64,000 nucleotides of DNA from Triplophysa rosa (GCF_024868665.1 NC_079901.1:4953912-5017911), one strand, 5' to 3'. Shown: positions 41,334-55,900, counted from the first letter of the stretch. A program made the numbers and translations. Notes: generated by a model not told the origin, from the sequence alone.

Positions 41334-43932
41334 ACACTGCAGTACTGCTGATATACTCTACGCTCTACGTTGACATCATCCTCTTCTTCTCTCCCCTCCC
41401 TTCTTTTTTTCTGTTTTTCTGTCTTCATGATAGATTCCTCTCTGTTCTGTTCCGTTCTGTTCTGGCCAGCAAATGCAGTAATGACTAAAGTCACTTTCAT
41501 TGCTGAGACAGAAAGAGAGAGAGACAGGAAGAGATTTGGAGAAACAAATCTCTATAATGGGTCTGTTCTGCTTGTCTCTCAAAAATTCTTTGATAAAATA
41601 AAGATGCCCTGTGCAACAAAGACCAAAGGCTTGGATCTATCAGTTTATGTGAGCATTTCTTAAAGCATGTTTCTTGCTTTAATGAGTGATTGTGTTGTGT
41701 TGTGTGTGTGTCTGACCCTCTATATAGAGCTGCAGGTTTGAAGTGTCCTGCATGTTCCCAAATCAGGTAGTGACATCCTCTCTGCCCCTGATGGTACAAA
41801 TATAGACTCGTAACCCCCTAAAACCCAACTGTAACCCTGCCAACACCAGATATATGTCTGTGTTTGTTCATGTTTTTGTGTGTGTGTTATGTGTATAGTT
41901 TTGTGCATTCGTGAGTTGTTTTTACCACACAAAATCAATGTTGAGAAACATTACATTACAACTACACATGCGAGGTAAAAGCTACTCTCTAAAATAACTA
42001 ATAACTTTAAGACTTGTTCTTTAAAGTGGTGTATTTCTTTATTTATTGTGATTTGCACACAAAAACAGCATTTTAAATAGAAAAGTAATGCACCTATTGA
42101 ATAATTGCCGTTACGTTATAAATCTGTGACCCTGAACACTTGGCGGGTTCAAAGCAAAGGTTGTGACTTGAGGGCTCCTGGTTGGACAGTCTTGTGATGA
42201 GTCGACCTAATTTCAGAACAGTCTGCTTGAGGCGGTGCGTGTGGATGTCAATGAGACCTCCAGCCAGCAGTTTGACCTCCTGCCTGCTGTTACTGTCTGT
42301 GTCGAGCAACTAAATATATTTGCTGTGTACTAATGCTGTCAAACCACTGCTTTTTGCCCTCAGCACTAAATAAAACCAACAATTGTTACGAATATAATAA
42401 TTAGATAATGTGAGTGGAGTTTTTAGGTCACTGGAACATGTGCGTGGGCTGTGCCTACCAATCCCAGTTGTAGTCACTGGTTATTTGTCTGTATAAATTG
42501 ACAGAGTTCAGTGACAGATATGTCTATTGGTTAGAGCTAGGATATATGTATTATATTATGTTGATGGTACTATTTTATAGTTTTTCATCCTCGTACAGAG
42601 GAACGTGCAGGCTTGGTGTTAGTGTTTAAACTGATCTCCCTGGTTCAGGCTGTAAGCAGATTTGGCATGCTGGAGTCATCTGTAATCTGCTGTTGCTGCA
42701 GGACTCCGTGTGGACTGATAAAACCTCTTTTGCATACACACCCGTGCAGGTACAGGGCGTCACAATTGATTTTTGTGCCCGAAGGTACAGAACTGTGACC
42801 ATTAACACCATTAAAGCGTGTGTGTGTGTGTTAGCTGTACACTCACAGAAATCTACCTATGTGGTTGTTGGTTATGTAAATGTACAGCTGAACGCTCTTC
42901 TGCAGCAGAGGAAACCAGACAATCCTTTACTATGGGGTCTGGTTGTGAGGATAGCAGGAATAGATTGATTTTTGCAGTTTGCTGTAAATATGGGTCAGGA
43001 ATAGTGTTTATGACCCGTGGATATGAGCACATTGAAGTGTAGTGTAATCTAGTGTGGTGTGCAGTCTGTGGTTTGTCTTTGAAATGACGGACTGTAGAAT
43101 CATATTTGTTCTTGGTATTAAAAAAAAGTGGTGTTTTGTTGATGTGTAGAAACATTCACGTAACATCCCTGCTGCAAAAAGCTATAGAAACCCAATAAGC
43201 CATCACAGAAAATCGAATGGTTTCCATTAAAAAACATCATGAACCATTAGCTTTTCCATTAAAACCAGTACAAAATTGTGTTTTGGGCATTATTCAAGTA
43301 GGATTTAATATCCCACCAATAGAATCCATCATAGTTTCTATCAAAACCAATACAATTCCCTTTATAAACAGTAAATGCATTAAAACGTCTATTGTGCTTT
43401 GGGCAGGGTTCTATTGTTTATCGAAGCTCAAAAACTCTCATTCAGATACAGTATATTTATTACATCACAACCATAAGCACATTTGACTGCCCACATTGAC
43501 ATATGTACTCCTGTTGAGGGTTGATTTGTCTGGAGGAGGCCTTGCTATTCATTTTACATGCCAGGAGTTGCTGTGTGTCTGTGCTCGGGTTGAATTTAGA
43601 GTAGGAACATGTTGTCTTTGCTCATCTTGGGTATATGTGCCAGTGTCCAGTTGCATTCTCTTGTATTTGCACATGCGCATACAAACACACATCCTAATAA
43701 TACAAGCACACAAAAGCCTGAAATAGGTCTGTCTTACATAAGAAACACTATCCCTGACCCAACACACACACAGCTGCTTACTTAAGCTCTGAATCATGTG
43801 AGGGCAAAAATATGCAAATATTTGCATACAGTTCTTGTCTGTGTAGGACACCTCCAGGTTGGAAACACATTGGTTTGTGTGTGCATGGTCTGAAACGAGC
43901 TGAATTAATGAATAACTCAAGAGGACCTCTAC

Positions 43933-43998
<66 letters not shown>

Positions 43999-46900
43999 GC
44001 CTTTAGATTAACTAAAACATACACTATGCACATGAACAGTTAAAGGGGTCATTTGGCGCGAATACGTGTTTTTCTGTGTCTTTGGTGTGTTATAAGTTGC
44101 CCATGCATGTATTAGACACTTAAAATTGCAAAACTTAGTGTGGGAACAAAAGATGCATTCTATCTAAAAGCGAATGCTCACCCAGACCTGCCTGAAATGC
44201 CTCGTGTAACCACACCCCGGCGAATGTACGTCACTTCGTAACATGATTTGACCGCCCAAATCTAAACGCAAGTAAGGTGGGCGTACTTCTCATTGTATTG
44301 TCACCGCCACAGCCATGTCACGGAGACGCTGTGAGTTTCGTTGTGAAAAGAAAGACTCTTTGTTTGCCCTGCCAAAAGATGAGGCAACTAAAAACGAATG
44401 GTTACATTTTATTTACAACACTGTTCCAGAAAAGTACAATCCGAATGTTCAAGTTTGTGCAGCGCATTTCACCGACGATTGCTTCACGAACCTGGGAGAG
44501 ATCAAGGCCGGCTATACACGAAAGCTTTGGTTAAAAAGTGGGGCCATTCCAACCATTAAAACTTCGCAAGGACAGTCTGGCGCTTCAGATTTGCGGCCTG
44601 TAAGTATATTTTCATTGTAAAAGACTTTGTTACAGATTAACGCGAGTTGAGTTTGTCGTGTGTTTGTGATCTGCAAATGCAGACACGCGCGCAACGTGAA
44701 AAAAGATAACATAAGTCCAAATAATCAGTAATAATGTTCCAACTAGAGGCAACAAATGTCGTGTTTATAATGGTGTTTATTGTCTTTGTTGAGTCGCGAC
44801 GAGACGTGGCGTAACACTGGTTGATCAAGAAGGGCCAAAGCGCTCGCATTATTTATTATGATACCATTCCCTGCTGTAATGCGAGCTTGTTTATATCTCA
44901 CACAAACTCTGTATGATGTATATGGTTGTTTGTTTATAGTCTTTATAACGTCGTATATAAATGGTAAAACAGTTAGCTATAGTTTTTAACTATTTAACAT
45001 AGTATTTTTTTAATAAAACCTTACCAATCCTTTACATCCTGCTGAAGTCGCGCTGGCAAAGTTGATGTATCGGCTTGATCATCTTCGTTTTCCGGCTCAG
45101 ATTCGGGCTCGAACTGATAAGGAAAGTACCGATGACATTTTATCACCTGTCAGTACAATTGCTTTGGAACCTGATGTTCCAAATATGGTAAGAGGCGTTA
45201 CTTTTCCGTCACATGCTTGCAGTATTCGACCAATCACTACGCACTGGTTAACTGGCCAATCATAGCACACCTCGCTTTTCAGAGCGATGAGCTTTGTAAA
45301 AAATCAGCTCGTTTCAGAGAGGCGGGGCAAAGAGGAGATACAAACATGCACGGTATGTGGAAAATACAGCGTTTTTTAACCTTAAATGGTGTATACACAT
45401 TGCATTACATCTAAAACAAACGATAATATTTGTTTTAGCCATGTCCTATGACCCCTTTAAAGTTTGAAGGTACATATGCTTGATTTTGTGTCAGGCTGTG
45501 TTGTGTTTTAATGTTGTACTATGAGAGACCGTTCATAACAAGAAAGAAGCCTAGTTACTTATTATTCTTGTGTTTATTGTGCTTATTATTCTTGTTTGTG
45601 TCTCCTATGAACCCAGTGTTCTTTCTGTCCTCCTCGGCTGAAACGTTACCTTTAACCTACATGACGAAACTTCGTCTTTCTCTCCTCCCTCTCAGCTGGC
45701 GGTCTCAACCCCCCCTCTCTTTCTCTCTCTGTTGTCTGCTCTTTTTCCTTGTGCAGGGCTCACATGGGTGGAGTTCCCTGCACATGCACACAAATGCATA
45801 TGAAAATGCTGCCAGTGCAGTAAAAAACAGGCTTGGCAATAACTTCTCCTGCTAAACTCGCTGAGACACCGTGTACTTCTGTAAGATTGTGTTTATGAAA
45901 TACTAAGTAGGATAAATGTGAAGACAGGAACAAACACTATTATAAACTGTAGCCAATCTGCCTCTTTGTTTCAGGAAATCACGCGAGAGTACACATCAGC
46001 TGTCGCCTCGCCTCTTTCTCTGCATGTGGCTTTGCCCCGCCCCCGCTGCTGCCTTGTCTTATTGGCAGGAGCTTTGGCATGTGCTGATTGGGCAGTAATT
46101 CTCTGATCACTCCCACTGGCTCACAGAGTTTTAGAACTGTACAGGAGGCTGATGTCATGATAGCGTATAACCAGGACAAACAGCATGTTCTCTTGAAAGA
46201 CTTCCAGAACTTAGAACCCTGTTGTTCCATATTCTGAGATGGTTTTTTAAAGGGGCACTACGTCATTTTATGTTGTTTACTTAGTTTAACTCTGATTTAA
46301 CTGATATTTCTTTGATGTCTTTAAATAATGTACACTCAGTTGAGTTTCATATCGGTGGCAAAGAAAAGGCTGTTTTATTCTACTAGATAAGGGTGTCCCC
46401 ACCCTTGCACACCCTATTATCAGAAGCCACAACTGAGTGTCCCAGCATAATATATCGATAATGCACACAAACAGGAACATACTGTCCAGTTTGTAAATGA
46501 ATTGCTGCATTGTGTGGTTTTGGTGAGTCGAAATGAGTCAGTCAAACAGATTTAGTGAATCAGTCGGAATAAAAGACAGGAGTCATCAGTCTGAATAATG
46601 GACCAAATAATTTGCATAATCTCACTTAATCCAACTGAATCTTATTATTATGCCTAGAACCAGTACAGTGTTATGTTTTGATCTAAAAATGCTAATTATT
46701 ATTAAGGTTACTGAACCCTAAACAGTTTAAATATGGCCTACATGACAGTTAAAGATCCAGTTTGGGTCATTAGTTGTGTTTTAAATCGATATTTATTTAA
46801 TTGGTCTGTACATAAACCAGAAATTAAGGAAATGATGATAGAATGAGGCTGCAAGACTGGTACACTTTAGACAAATATATCCAAATGGGTTTAAGATGTT

Positions 46901-49900
46901 TCTATTCTAAAATAGACATGATTTGCTGCCAGCAGAATCCAACAACACTTTTCCTTTGGCTTTTATGTTTTTGCCACCGAGCTCTCATCACGTCTCCAGG
47001 ACAACATGGCACAATCAGTCAGCATCCACGACTCTTCCCACAAAACAAGGACACAGATCAGGGTTTGATGATGCCATCTGTCCCTGAAAGCTACGCTAGT
47101 TTAGCCGATTATTATATTTTAACAGACTTTCTCTTCAGAATAATTCTCTGGAAACAGATGTTAAATATTTAAAGGAGTAGTTCAGACAAAAATCAAAACT
47201 GTCATTATTTACTCATACTCACCCCCACTTCAAGACGCAAATGACTTTCTTTCTTTCTTTCATGCTACATGTTGCAAAATAGACAACATGTACTATAACT
47301 TACATGTTGACTACATCATTTGTGTCCTATATATATTGGAGTCTTCTTCATACAATAGTGTGAGCGACAGATTACAGTTTAAGTCCGTGTTTGCTGAATA
47401 ACTCATATTTGATTTACAATAAATAGTGAATGTTATACATCAGAACAAAACAAATCTTCCAATAGGGTAAAACACTTTAGTTAACTACTTAATAAAGGGG
47501 TAAACCTCAAACTAAAATTAAGTTTTAGCCTTTTATTAAGTACTTGATTCAAGTTTTTTTTCGTACCTCATTGGGAGATTTTTTATAAGTAAGCTCTCTT
47601 CAGAAAGCAAACAAAATGTCTTGGATTATTTTGGTTCTCAAGTAAGTATATTTTGATTTAAGAATGTTTAGATAGATTGAGTAAGAATTTTTTTTTTGGC
47701 TGCTGTCCTTTCCATTTAAAATCATAAATTGACAGTTTTCTTAGAACTGTCACATGTATTCACAAGTAATCACCCATATGGTTTCTGACATGCACAGAAG
47801 AGTTATTGTTTCGATATAGTTTTTTTAAAAGAAAGGCAGTAAACCTGTTCTTGTATAAGTGGGACAGAGAACTGGTCTGCACAGTGATCTGTTGTTTTTC
47901 CAAATTAAACTGACCCAGTAGTCCAGCGGTTCTGCCGTGTCTCCACCCGTTTGGTTTTTAGGAAGGTATTTGAGGCTATTCAGAGTGTTATTTTTGCCAC
48001 AAGGCGAGTGTAGTTTGTATACTCGCCTTGTGAAGACCAGCTGACCTGCTCTGGCTAAATTGATCACCATGGAACTGGAAAATGGACTTCATTCATGCAT
48101 GATCACCCAGTCACCATAAGAGCCTTGTTGCAGCATGTGGTTTTCAAACTGTTTGACACAACTCAAAAGCTGAGGCTGTGAATGGACTCTTTCACTTTGC
48201 TGAGCTCTATTGCGTGTCCTCCAACCAGTGTCATTCTTTGTTTGTGGTACGTTTTGACCTCACGACATTCTGAAAAAAAGGTGTTAAAATAGTATAATAT
48301 TACATTACAAGGCTATAAAAGAGAAACTGACATCATATTAATATGTCTATGTGTACAGCAACAGAAAAGCATGCATGCCATTTTTTGTGTGTTAATGCTT
48401 GCTAACTGACTTGATTTTCTGATGACTTTGTGATGCTGCTGAGAATCATTTAGATGTATGTATGTAACATCATGTAAACACTCTTTGTAATGGTTATAAA
48501 GCACACACCCTTAGATCCAAATGATAATAGAGAAAGAGGAATATGGGTGTGCGATTCGAGATGGAACACTCTCTGGGTCTCTAATGCTGTCAGAACAGTA
48601 GACCCATTGGTTGCCTGTAACAGACCTCAACTGCCATGTAGACCCTTTTGTTCGTGACTCAAAGCTGTGGGTAAAGCCACTTTGCTCCAGTGAATCCAGC
48701 AAACATGGAATAATAACCAGCATGACGTGTCAGCTGTAGATGTCGCAGGCTTCTGTAATATCAAATTATGTGGATCCACCTGCAGCTCAGGTTTTCCAGC
48801 GACGCTTATGACACGAACAATCGTTTTTGTTAATATTGTGAGGTTTATTTATATGCACAGCACTGTGGTATTTAAACAGGTTACGGGTGTTGATCCAACT
48901 GCGTTGAGGAATTTCTTCAGAAATGACTCAGAATGTGTGTGAGCGTGTTTTTACATTCCCTGCCATTATAAACAGCTGCTTTCTTAACTTGTGAATCAGG
49001 TATGTTTTGGTGCTGGTCAGATGATGTGGCATATTTTTGTTTAATCCAGTTTGTGTAGCTGGTAAATAGAGCAAAGACTTTGCTATGGATAAACAGTGTT
49101 ATCTTCCCTGGAGTGACGAAACCAGCTGTGTGTGTTTGGTATTATAAAACAGACGTTAAAGGTAATTCCTTAACCAATTTTAAAGCTTGGTTAAGTGTGT
49201 CACCCAAGTAAACCATTAATTGAGCCTGAAAACACAATGTTCGTTTCCAAGAATTTGTTTTGTAAATATAATGTAAGAGTCGGGCTGTGTAGGCTAAAAT
49301 CTCATTCATTCGATTCCATGAGCTCTGTGGTTGTTAAACAATGACACATGGTGCTGTCAGTCTGATTTCAACTTCATTTAAAAGGTTAATTTTCTATATA
49401 GTGTAAGCCACCAATCAAAGAAGTCTATTTTACCATGTGACTGCAAAGTGCAAACATGGACAACCCATATTTGACACATTGCATATGAAAAAGTACACTT
49501 TTTTTGAGGTATTCAGCTGGTCTTAGCTGATATGTGTTTCGTGTTTAGATGCAGCTGAGGAGTTCTTTGAGTATGATGCTGAGGAATTGCTGGTGTTCCT
49601 GACATTCCTGATCACTGAGGGACGGACTCCGGAATGTTCTGTAAAGGGGCGGACCGAAGGGCTTCATTGCCCACCTGCCCAGTCTGCAATGCCTGTCCTC
49701 ACCAAACACGAATGCAGCGACAAAATACCCCAGGTAATACACCATATCTGCCATGCTCAAGGTGGAGCATGCAGTTACGTTTGTAGAAATTTGTCAGATT
49801 ATTCGATTTTATGAAATGAGTTAACCACCACTGAGAAAACAGATCTCTAACTTCATGGTTTTTAAGCTCCATTCACACTGACAGTCATTAAATTGCTGCT

Positions 49901-52900
49901 AGTCTCCAGGTCCCTGCGCTGTTGTTTGCTATTAGGTTTTTCTAGTTGAGTGCTGTATTCATTGTCAGTGTGAACACTCCTTTAATGGCTGGATGTTAAA
50001 AGAAGCTGTTCCTAATACAGTGTCGTCAGGCAAGGAGAACGAGGTCAGAGGTCATGTTACTGTGGCGCAATCACATCCCCATCATGATAGAAGTGATGCT
50101 TCTTCCTGATTGTTGCTATAGCGATGAAGGCCCAACCACAGACTGCACGGACCTTAACGACCCAGCAATAAAACAAGATGCTCTTCTACTGGAGAGATGG
50201 ACCTTACAGCCAGTACCGAGACAGTAAGACACTAATTCCAATACACCACTTGAGATTTTACATTGCAACACAATGGCGTGATGTATTCTGGTGCATTTTT
50301 CAGGGGTGGAGATCGCTTTGTTGAGGAGAAAACCCTGCTTTTGGCTGTGCGTTCTTATGTGTTTTTCTCGCAGCTCAGCGCCTGGCTCAGTGCTTCTCAT
50401 GGACTTGTACCTAGAAACATTCTTTACAGGTGAAGCACCCTACACACACGCCGAAGTACTTTCACAGTTTATTGAGCAGCCCTGCTGTCTGTTGACTGCA
50501 GCAACATTCTGATGAATCATACAAATCATCATTTTTAATTGAAATGTAATATGGGATTGGCATCATTACGACAGATACATGCAATGCATGCCACATTATA
50601 TTTACTGTAGAACAAAATAAAATATAAGTCCCGCATTGCGTTTGCTGATCCCATTTGTTGATGGAGCTTCTTGGTTTTATTTTGCAGAATAAGTGCAGCT
50701 GATGAGGAACTGATATGGAACTTCTCCCAGACGCCTTCTGAACATGCGTTCCCTGTCCCAAATGTGTCCCACAGTGTCGCTCTGAAAGTGCGGGTTCAGT
50801 CTCTGCCCCGCCAGCCCAAATACCCCATACTTAGATGTAGCATCCACTCAGGTCTTGCTCTTTTGGGCAAGAAAGGCCTGGAGCATGGCGAGAGGGGCAC
50901 TCATGCTGGGGAAAAACGCAATTCCCTCCGTTTGCCAGCGTCTCCACTCCTTTCCAGGCCTCTACGTTCTTCTCCATCTCCCCTCAGCCCCCTTAACTCT
51001 CGTAAATTCCCCCCTCGCCCTGCGTCCCCTCTCTCACCCGGCAAAGGCATCAAGTGGTTGTACTCTCGGCTAAATGGCGGTGTTGACGTCCCCCCTACAG
51101 AGGTGTACAGCTCGTGTTCTAATGGGGCAGAGAGCCCGAAGACATCTAGAGTGGAGTCACCAGTTCGTTCTTTTAAATCACTGTCTCTCACTGACCCTTT
51201 ATTGACCCCTAGTCCGAGTCCCAACTCCATCTCAGGTGAAACTAACCCTCTCATTGGCTCCCTGCTTCAGGAGCGACAGGAAGTCATCGCTCGCATTGCT
51301 CAGCGGTTAAATTTCTGTGACCCTACAGCTCCCCATCTTCCCGATGCTCTATTTGCACCTCATGAACCTCCAGGACCCAAAACACCCTGGAGCTCGCCAC
51401 AAAACAAGGATCGTTTGAAGAAACCCAAAGAGTCCCTCTTCCCTGTCCCCCAACCTCCATCTTACAATGGAACCAGCCCAGAAAAGCCAGAGAGGAGCCG
51501 GTCTTCTCTCTTTGACACCCCTTTGAGCCCCAGAAGCAGAACCCAGCTAGGCCGAGTGGACGACAAATCCAAAACCTCCCCAAAACTGTCGACATGTAGA
51601 CGATTGGTACTTAGTGACCAGTCTGCTGAAGGTTCCCTTATCGCAGATGCAGTTCAGGACATATCAAGGTTGATTCAGGAGCGACTGCAACATTCCTACA
51701 GTCTCCTGAATGCCACCTATAAATGTAAGACTTCTCAAACTGAACAGGTAGGCACAAGCCACGGCGCCCAGACGAACGGCTGTGCATCACCACCGAGCAG
51801 TAAGAAGCCCTCGAACGTAACCAATGGTGCAGCAATCACAGACCATCCTGTTTCTCAAGCAACAAAATGTTGCAAACCTCCCGACTCTACTCAAAGCCAG
51901 CAAGACTGTTTCACTAGGCCACGAAATGTGGCCAGCCCAAAACTTGAAGACCAAAACAGCAAAAAATCACGTCCGTTAACGACAAGCAATTACAGAGAGA
52001 ATGCCAAAAGAGAGTCAAGTTCCTCTTTGAAAAACAACTTTAGCCATGAGAGATCTCTTCAGGAGAATGGGCTAACCCTGACTGGGCACCTCGAACCAAC
52101 CACGACAAAAGAGGCAATCCGTGAGAAAAGAACGGAGAAGCACGGCAAGGATGGGTCCAACAGTCCTGAGAAGGATGAGAACCAGGAGCCTTGGACGTCC
52201 TACTCTAGCACACCAGCCAACCTTACCCACAACTCCCCCAGTCATGCCCTTTCTTACACACAGAGTAGCCATACGGTGAGTCGATTTGAAGTGAATTTGT
52301 CTTAAAGGAGTTCACCTTCAAAATAAATGTTCATGATAATTTACTCACCCCCATGTCATCCAAGATGTTTATGTATTTGTTTCTTTAGTCGAAAAGAAAT
52401 TAAGGTTTTTGATGAAAACATTCCAGGATTGCTTGCTCTAACTTGCACGTTCAACTTGTAAACACTGACTCGGTACTTCCGCCTACGTCAAGCGTGACCT
52501 TTTCAACGTAATTACATATTACGTGAAGTCATGAACGAGCATCGCAAAACAGAGCAAGGCGAGCATTTGTGTTTATAAAGCATATACATTTTTATTTTTT
52601 TTGAAAATGACAGATCGTTTCACTAGATAAGACCCTTATTCGTCGTCTGGTATCGTTTAAAGCCCTTTGATGCTGCACTGAAACTGTAATTTTGACCTTC
52701 AGCCATTTGGAGTCCATTGAAGTCCACTATATGGAGAAAAATCCTGAAATGTTTAAATCAAAAACCTTAATTTCTTTTCGACTAAAGAAACAAATGCATA
52801 AACATCTTGGATGACATGGGGGTGAGTAAATTATCATGAAAATGTATTTTGAAAGTGAACTACTCCTTTAATGTCTAAAAAGACATTGCCCACTAACTGT

Positions 52901-55900
52901 GCCATCGTACTTGATCTAGTTGTAATCAAATTTCTTTTGCCAACAGATCCATCCCCCCTCCCCTCTTAAGCCATGCCGTAACTGGAAAAAACAGAATCGT
53001 CACTCCATAGACGGAACCGCAACGAAAGCCTTCCATCCCTGTACAGGCCTACCTCTCCTCTCCAGCCCTGTAAGAGCACCGACACATCCTCTGCTGAATT
53101 ATTAAAATAGTCTGTGTGTGTGTGTGCATTTGTGTGCCTGTGACTCATCAGCTCTGAATCATTTCTTGTTTGTTTCAAATGCTGTGTAAACTTCAGCAGC
53201 TATAGGCTGAGTTTCTTAGATGATACACTAATGAAGTGTCATGAGTCGAAGTAGAGGCACTTCCTCCCCAGCGGTTTTTATTCATGCTGTCTTTTATTGG
53301 GCCATGAGTGTTTTGAAATCTTACCAGTGGCAGCTTTACCCCGAGGACTGTATGACTCAGGCACTTTGTTTTGTGTGGGTGTCCGGTTCTGTTACTCCAG
53401 GAGAGCGCTGCTCACGTTCTCTAGAGATACACTCAGATGTAATTTGTGCTCTGTGATTAAAAGGTTTTTCATTAAATGTTGCAAACAGTTGAACAGTTTA
53501 GATCAGTGTTTCAGACTTGCGCAGGCTAAACAAAAATAACTAAACACTAACCCAAAAATGACCCTGGTTACTGCCACGTTGTTTAGTAGTAGTTATTGTA
53601 TTGTTAGTTATTGCATCAGCATCCTAGCTAGTATTCAATAATACAACATATTGTGCCCAGTATTGTTATCATGCATACTTCAAAATACCATGATTTATTG
53701 CTTTAGAAGTATATCATTTACATTATTTTTAAAAATTGTTTCGATTTTTAAAGCTTCATTCTCATAAACGGGTTCAAATTTGGGCTTTGAGCTTGTATGA
53801 AACAGACATTCCACAAGAGTGACTAAAGCAAAGTAAAGGCATGAGCTATTTTTTAATTTGTGTAATTTGTTATTGAGAGGACAAATTTTGTGAAATGTTC
53901 ATGGCCAGTACACTTTCTTTTCATATTCTTGACATTTGCAGGTGTACGAAAAAGTTCATTTAAAATGAACAATAATTAATTAATGGATTATTAGTTTAAA
54001 TTAACAATTAAACGAATAGCCATAATTCAAAAAATGTCAATCATTTAATATCATTATCAGTAATAAAGTACCATGGCATATCGGAAAACATATAGCGACA
54101 TACTGTAAATACATTTACAAAAGATTTTACACAAAGTTACCATGTGACTATTTGCGTGATGACGAAAAACTGTTCACCCACTTCCTCCTTTTCTTCCTCA
54201 GGTTCCGCAAAGAAAAAACCAGACAGGATATTTTGATTTGGACACATCTTTGATTCACTGCAAAGGTGTGCCATGGGCTGCCAATAAGAGGTATGACCTT
54301 CTTTCCTCGCTTTATTTCCCGTTGTAATGCCATTGTTCCATATTTCAGAGTGCCATTTTCTTCACCGAGGCTTTCCTACACACACTGCCATCTGCTGTGC
54401 GCACACATACACTAAATTCATCTGTTGAGAACACAAAATGGCTGACACAACTGTGTGTCTGTGTTTGTAGGGTTTTGAAAAGATCACAAGACTGTGATGA
54501 GTCTCAGCAGCAGATCCTCAGTGCCAGCGCTCCTCCCGCAAGCCTCAGCCTTTTAGGAAACTTTGAGGTAGACACACGATCAGTTCAGTTTCCTTATCAG
54601 AAATGAATATAACTGAGACTTGCAGTTCACTTTATCTAAGATAGATGAGACAGACAGAACAGTTAGGGAGTTGAGTCATTCATTTTTTGTAACAATTAAT
54701 TGTACATACAGGCATAAAATAGAGATATTATTCTGTTGTATTTCATTGTATGTGTGTGTGTAGGAATGTGTTCTTAACTATCGTTTGGAGCCATTGGGTA
54801 CTGTTGAGGGTTTTACAGCTGAGGTGGGTGCGAGTGGAACCTTCTGCCCCAGTCACACAACCTTACCTGTGGACGTGTCCTTCTACAGCGTCTCTGATGA
54901 TAATGCACCTTCCCCCTACATGGTAATTCTCACACATTTTTGGGTATATACATAACCGCATAATTTAATTTTTGGAGTATTTTGTTACTTCGGTGTATTT
55001 ACGTTTATTGTAGGACAAGGGTCAGATGTCTTGTTCAAATGAAGCAACTATGAAGTCAAAAATCTATGCACTACCACCTGCATGTTTTAAAGGGCTTCTA
55101 CTTTACTAAGACAGAGTTCCTGTGCTTCTCTTTAGGGTGTTATTAACTTGGAGTCTCTCGGTAAGGGGAGGGGATATCGAGTACCTCCATCAGGAACCAT
55201 TCAAGTGGTAAAAAACATTTATTATTTTGAACACATTCATGATTATCTGCTTGTTATGTTGGCTATGTGTAATAGGCATAATGCACATGAGGACCAAGTA
55301 TACACACGTGAGCAATGCATGTGTTCAATAATCATATGGCACAGCGGCGTGAGAACACTTAAACACTGAAATAAAAATTTCAGTCACATTAGTCATGATC
55401 AAATTACTCTGATTCACTGTGAATTTCAATTGTTATTTTATGATACGTTTTACTCTCCAATTATTTGTGTCTATTTCGGATTACGTTTACGAGTTGATAG
55501 GGTATTAGGTACCTTTGATGCTCAGCAGATGTTTTGTCTTGTTTCTGTGTGTCAGACCTTATTTAATCCTAATAAGACAGTGGTGAAGATGTTTGTGGTG
55601 ATGTACGATTTGAGGGAAATGCCCGCCGGCCATCAGACATTCCTGCGGCAGAGAACCTTCTCGGTCCCAGTCAAACGCGAATGCAACGGACAAAACAACA
55701 AAAAGCCACCCACACTGGGCCAAGGACGAACCCTCCGCTACCTCATCCACCTGAGGTCAGTACTGCGAACCCGGTGAAGCAGTGTTTTCATTATCTCAGG
55801 TTGTTTGTTGTGTTTCTTTAGCAGCACCTTTAAACCTGACAATGCATTAAAGTTACATTTTCAAGAACACACACTTTTAAAATAATTCTGTGGGCTTAGT

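Larger units (their letters stand above)
40697..44039 (+). other. atosa intron 1, unassigned segment with microsatellites
   Basis: No exon recognised. It contains CA (41281-41330) and GA (43936-43995) microsatellites. Short repeated TTTCCATTAAAA motifs occur at about 43228 and 43252. Confidence 0.4.
44044..45456 (+). mobile_element. TTAA-flanked 1.4 kb element carrying a THAP exon (Kolobok-like)
   Basis: AGGGGTCAT at the left end and its inverse at the right end are flanked by TTAA on both sides (44040-44043 and 45457-45460). The 1413 bp interior carries a plus-strand exon with a THAP zinc-finger domain and a possible minus-strand exon with an acidic FEPES-type segment. Kolobok DNA transposons use TTAA targets and encode THAP-containing transposases, so a Kolobok relationship is plausible. 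No transposase core is seen, so this copy is probably non-autonomous. A piggyBac-type origin also gives TTAA duplications but does not explain the THAP exon. Confidence 0.75.

Noticed and set aside
43936..43995. Possible CRISPR-like or tandem array
   Set aside because: It is a simple GA dinucleotide run without spacers; no CRISPR array occurs in the window.
45101..45187. Second plus-strand exon of the THAP gene
   Set aside because: The splice sites are plausible and the frame is open, but the translated sequence is not recognisable and the opposite strand gives a better family match.
50901..52272. Minus-strand frames inside atosa exon 5
   Set aside because: They are antisense shadows of a long Ser/Pro-rich coding exon whose plus-strand protein is conserved.
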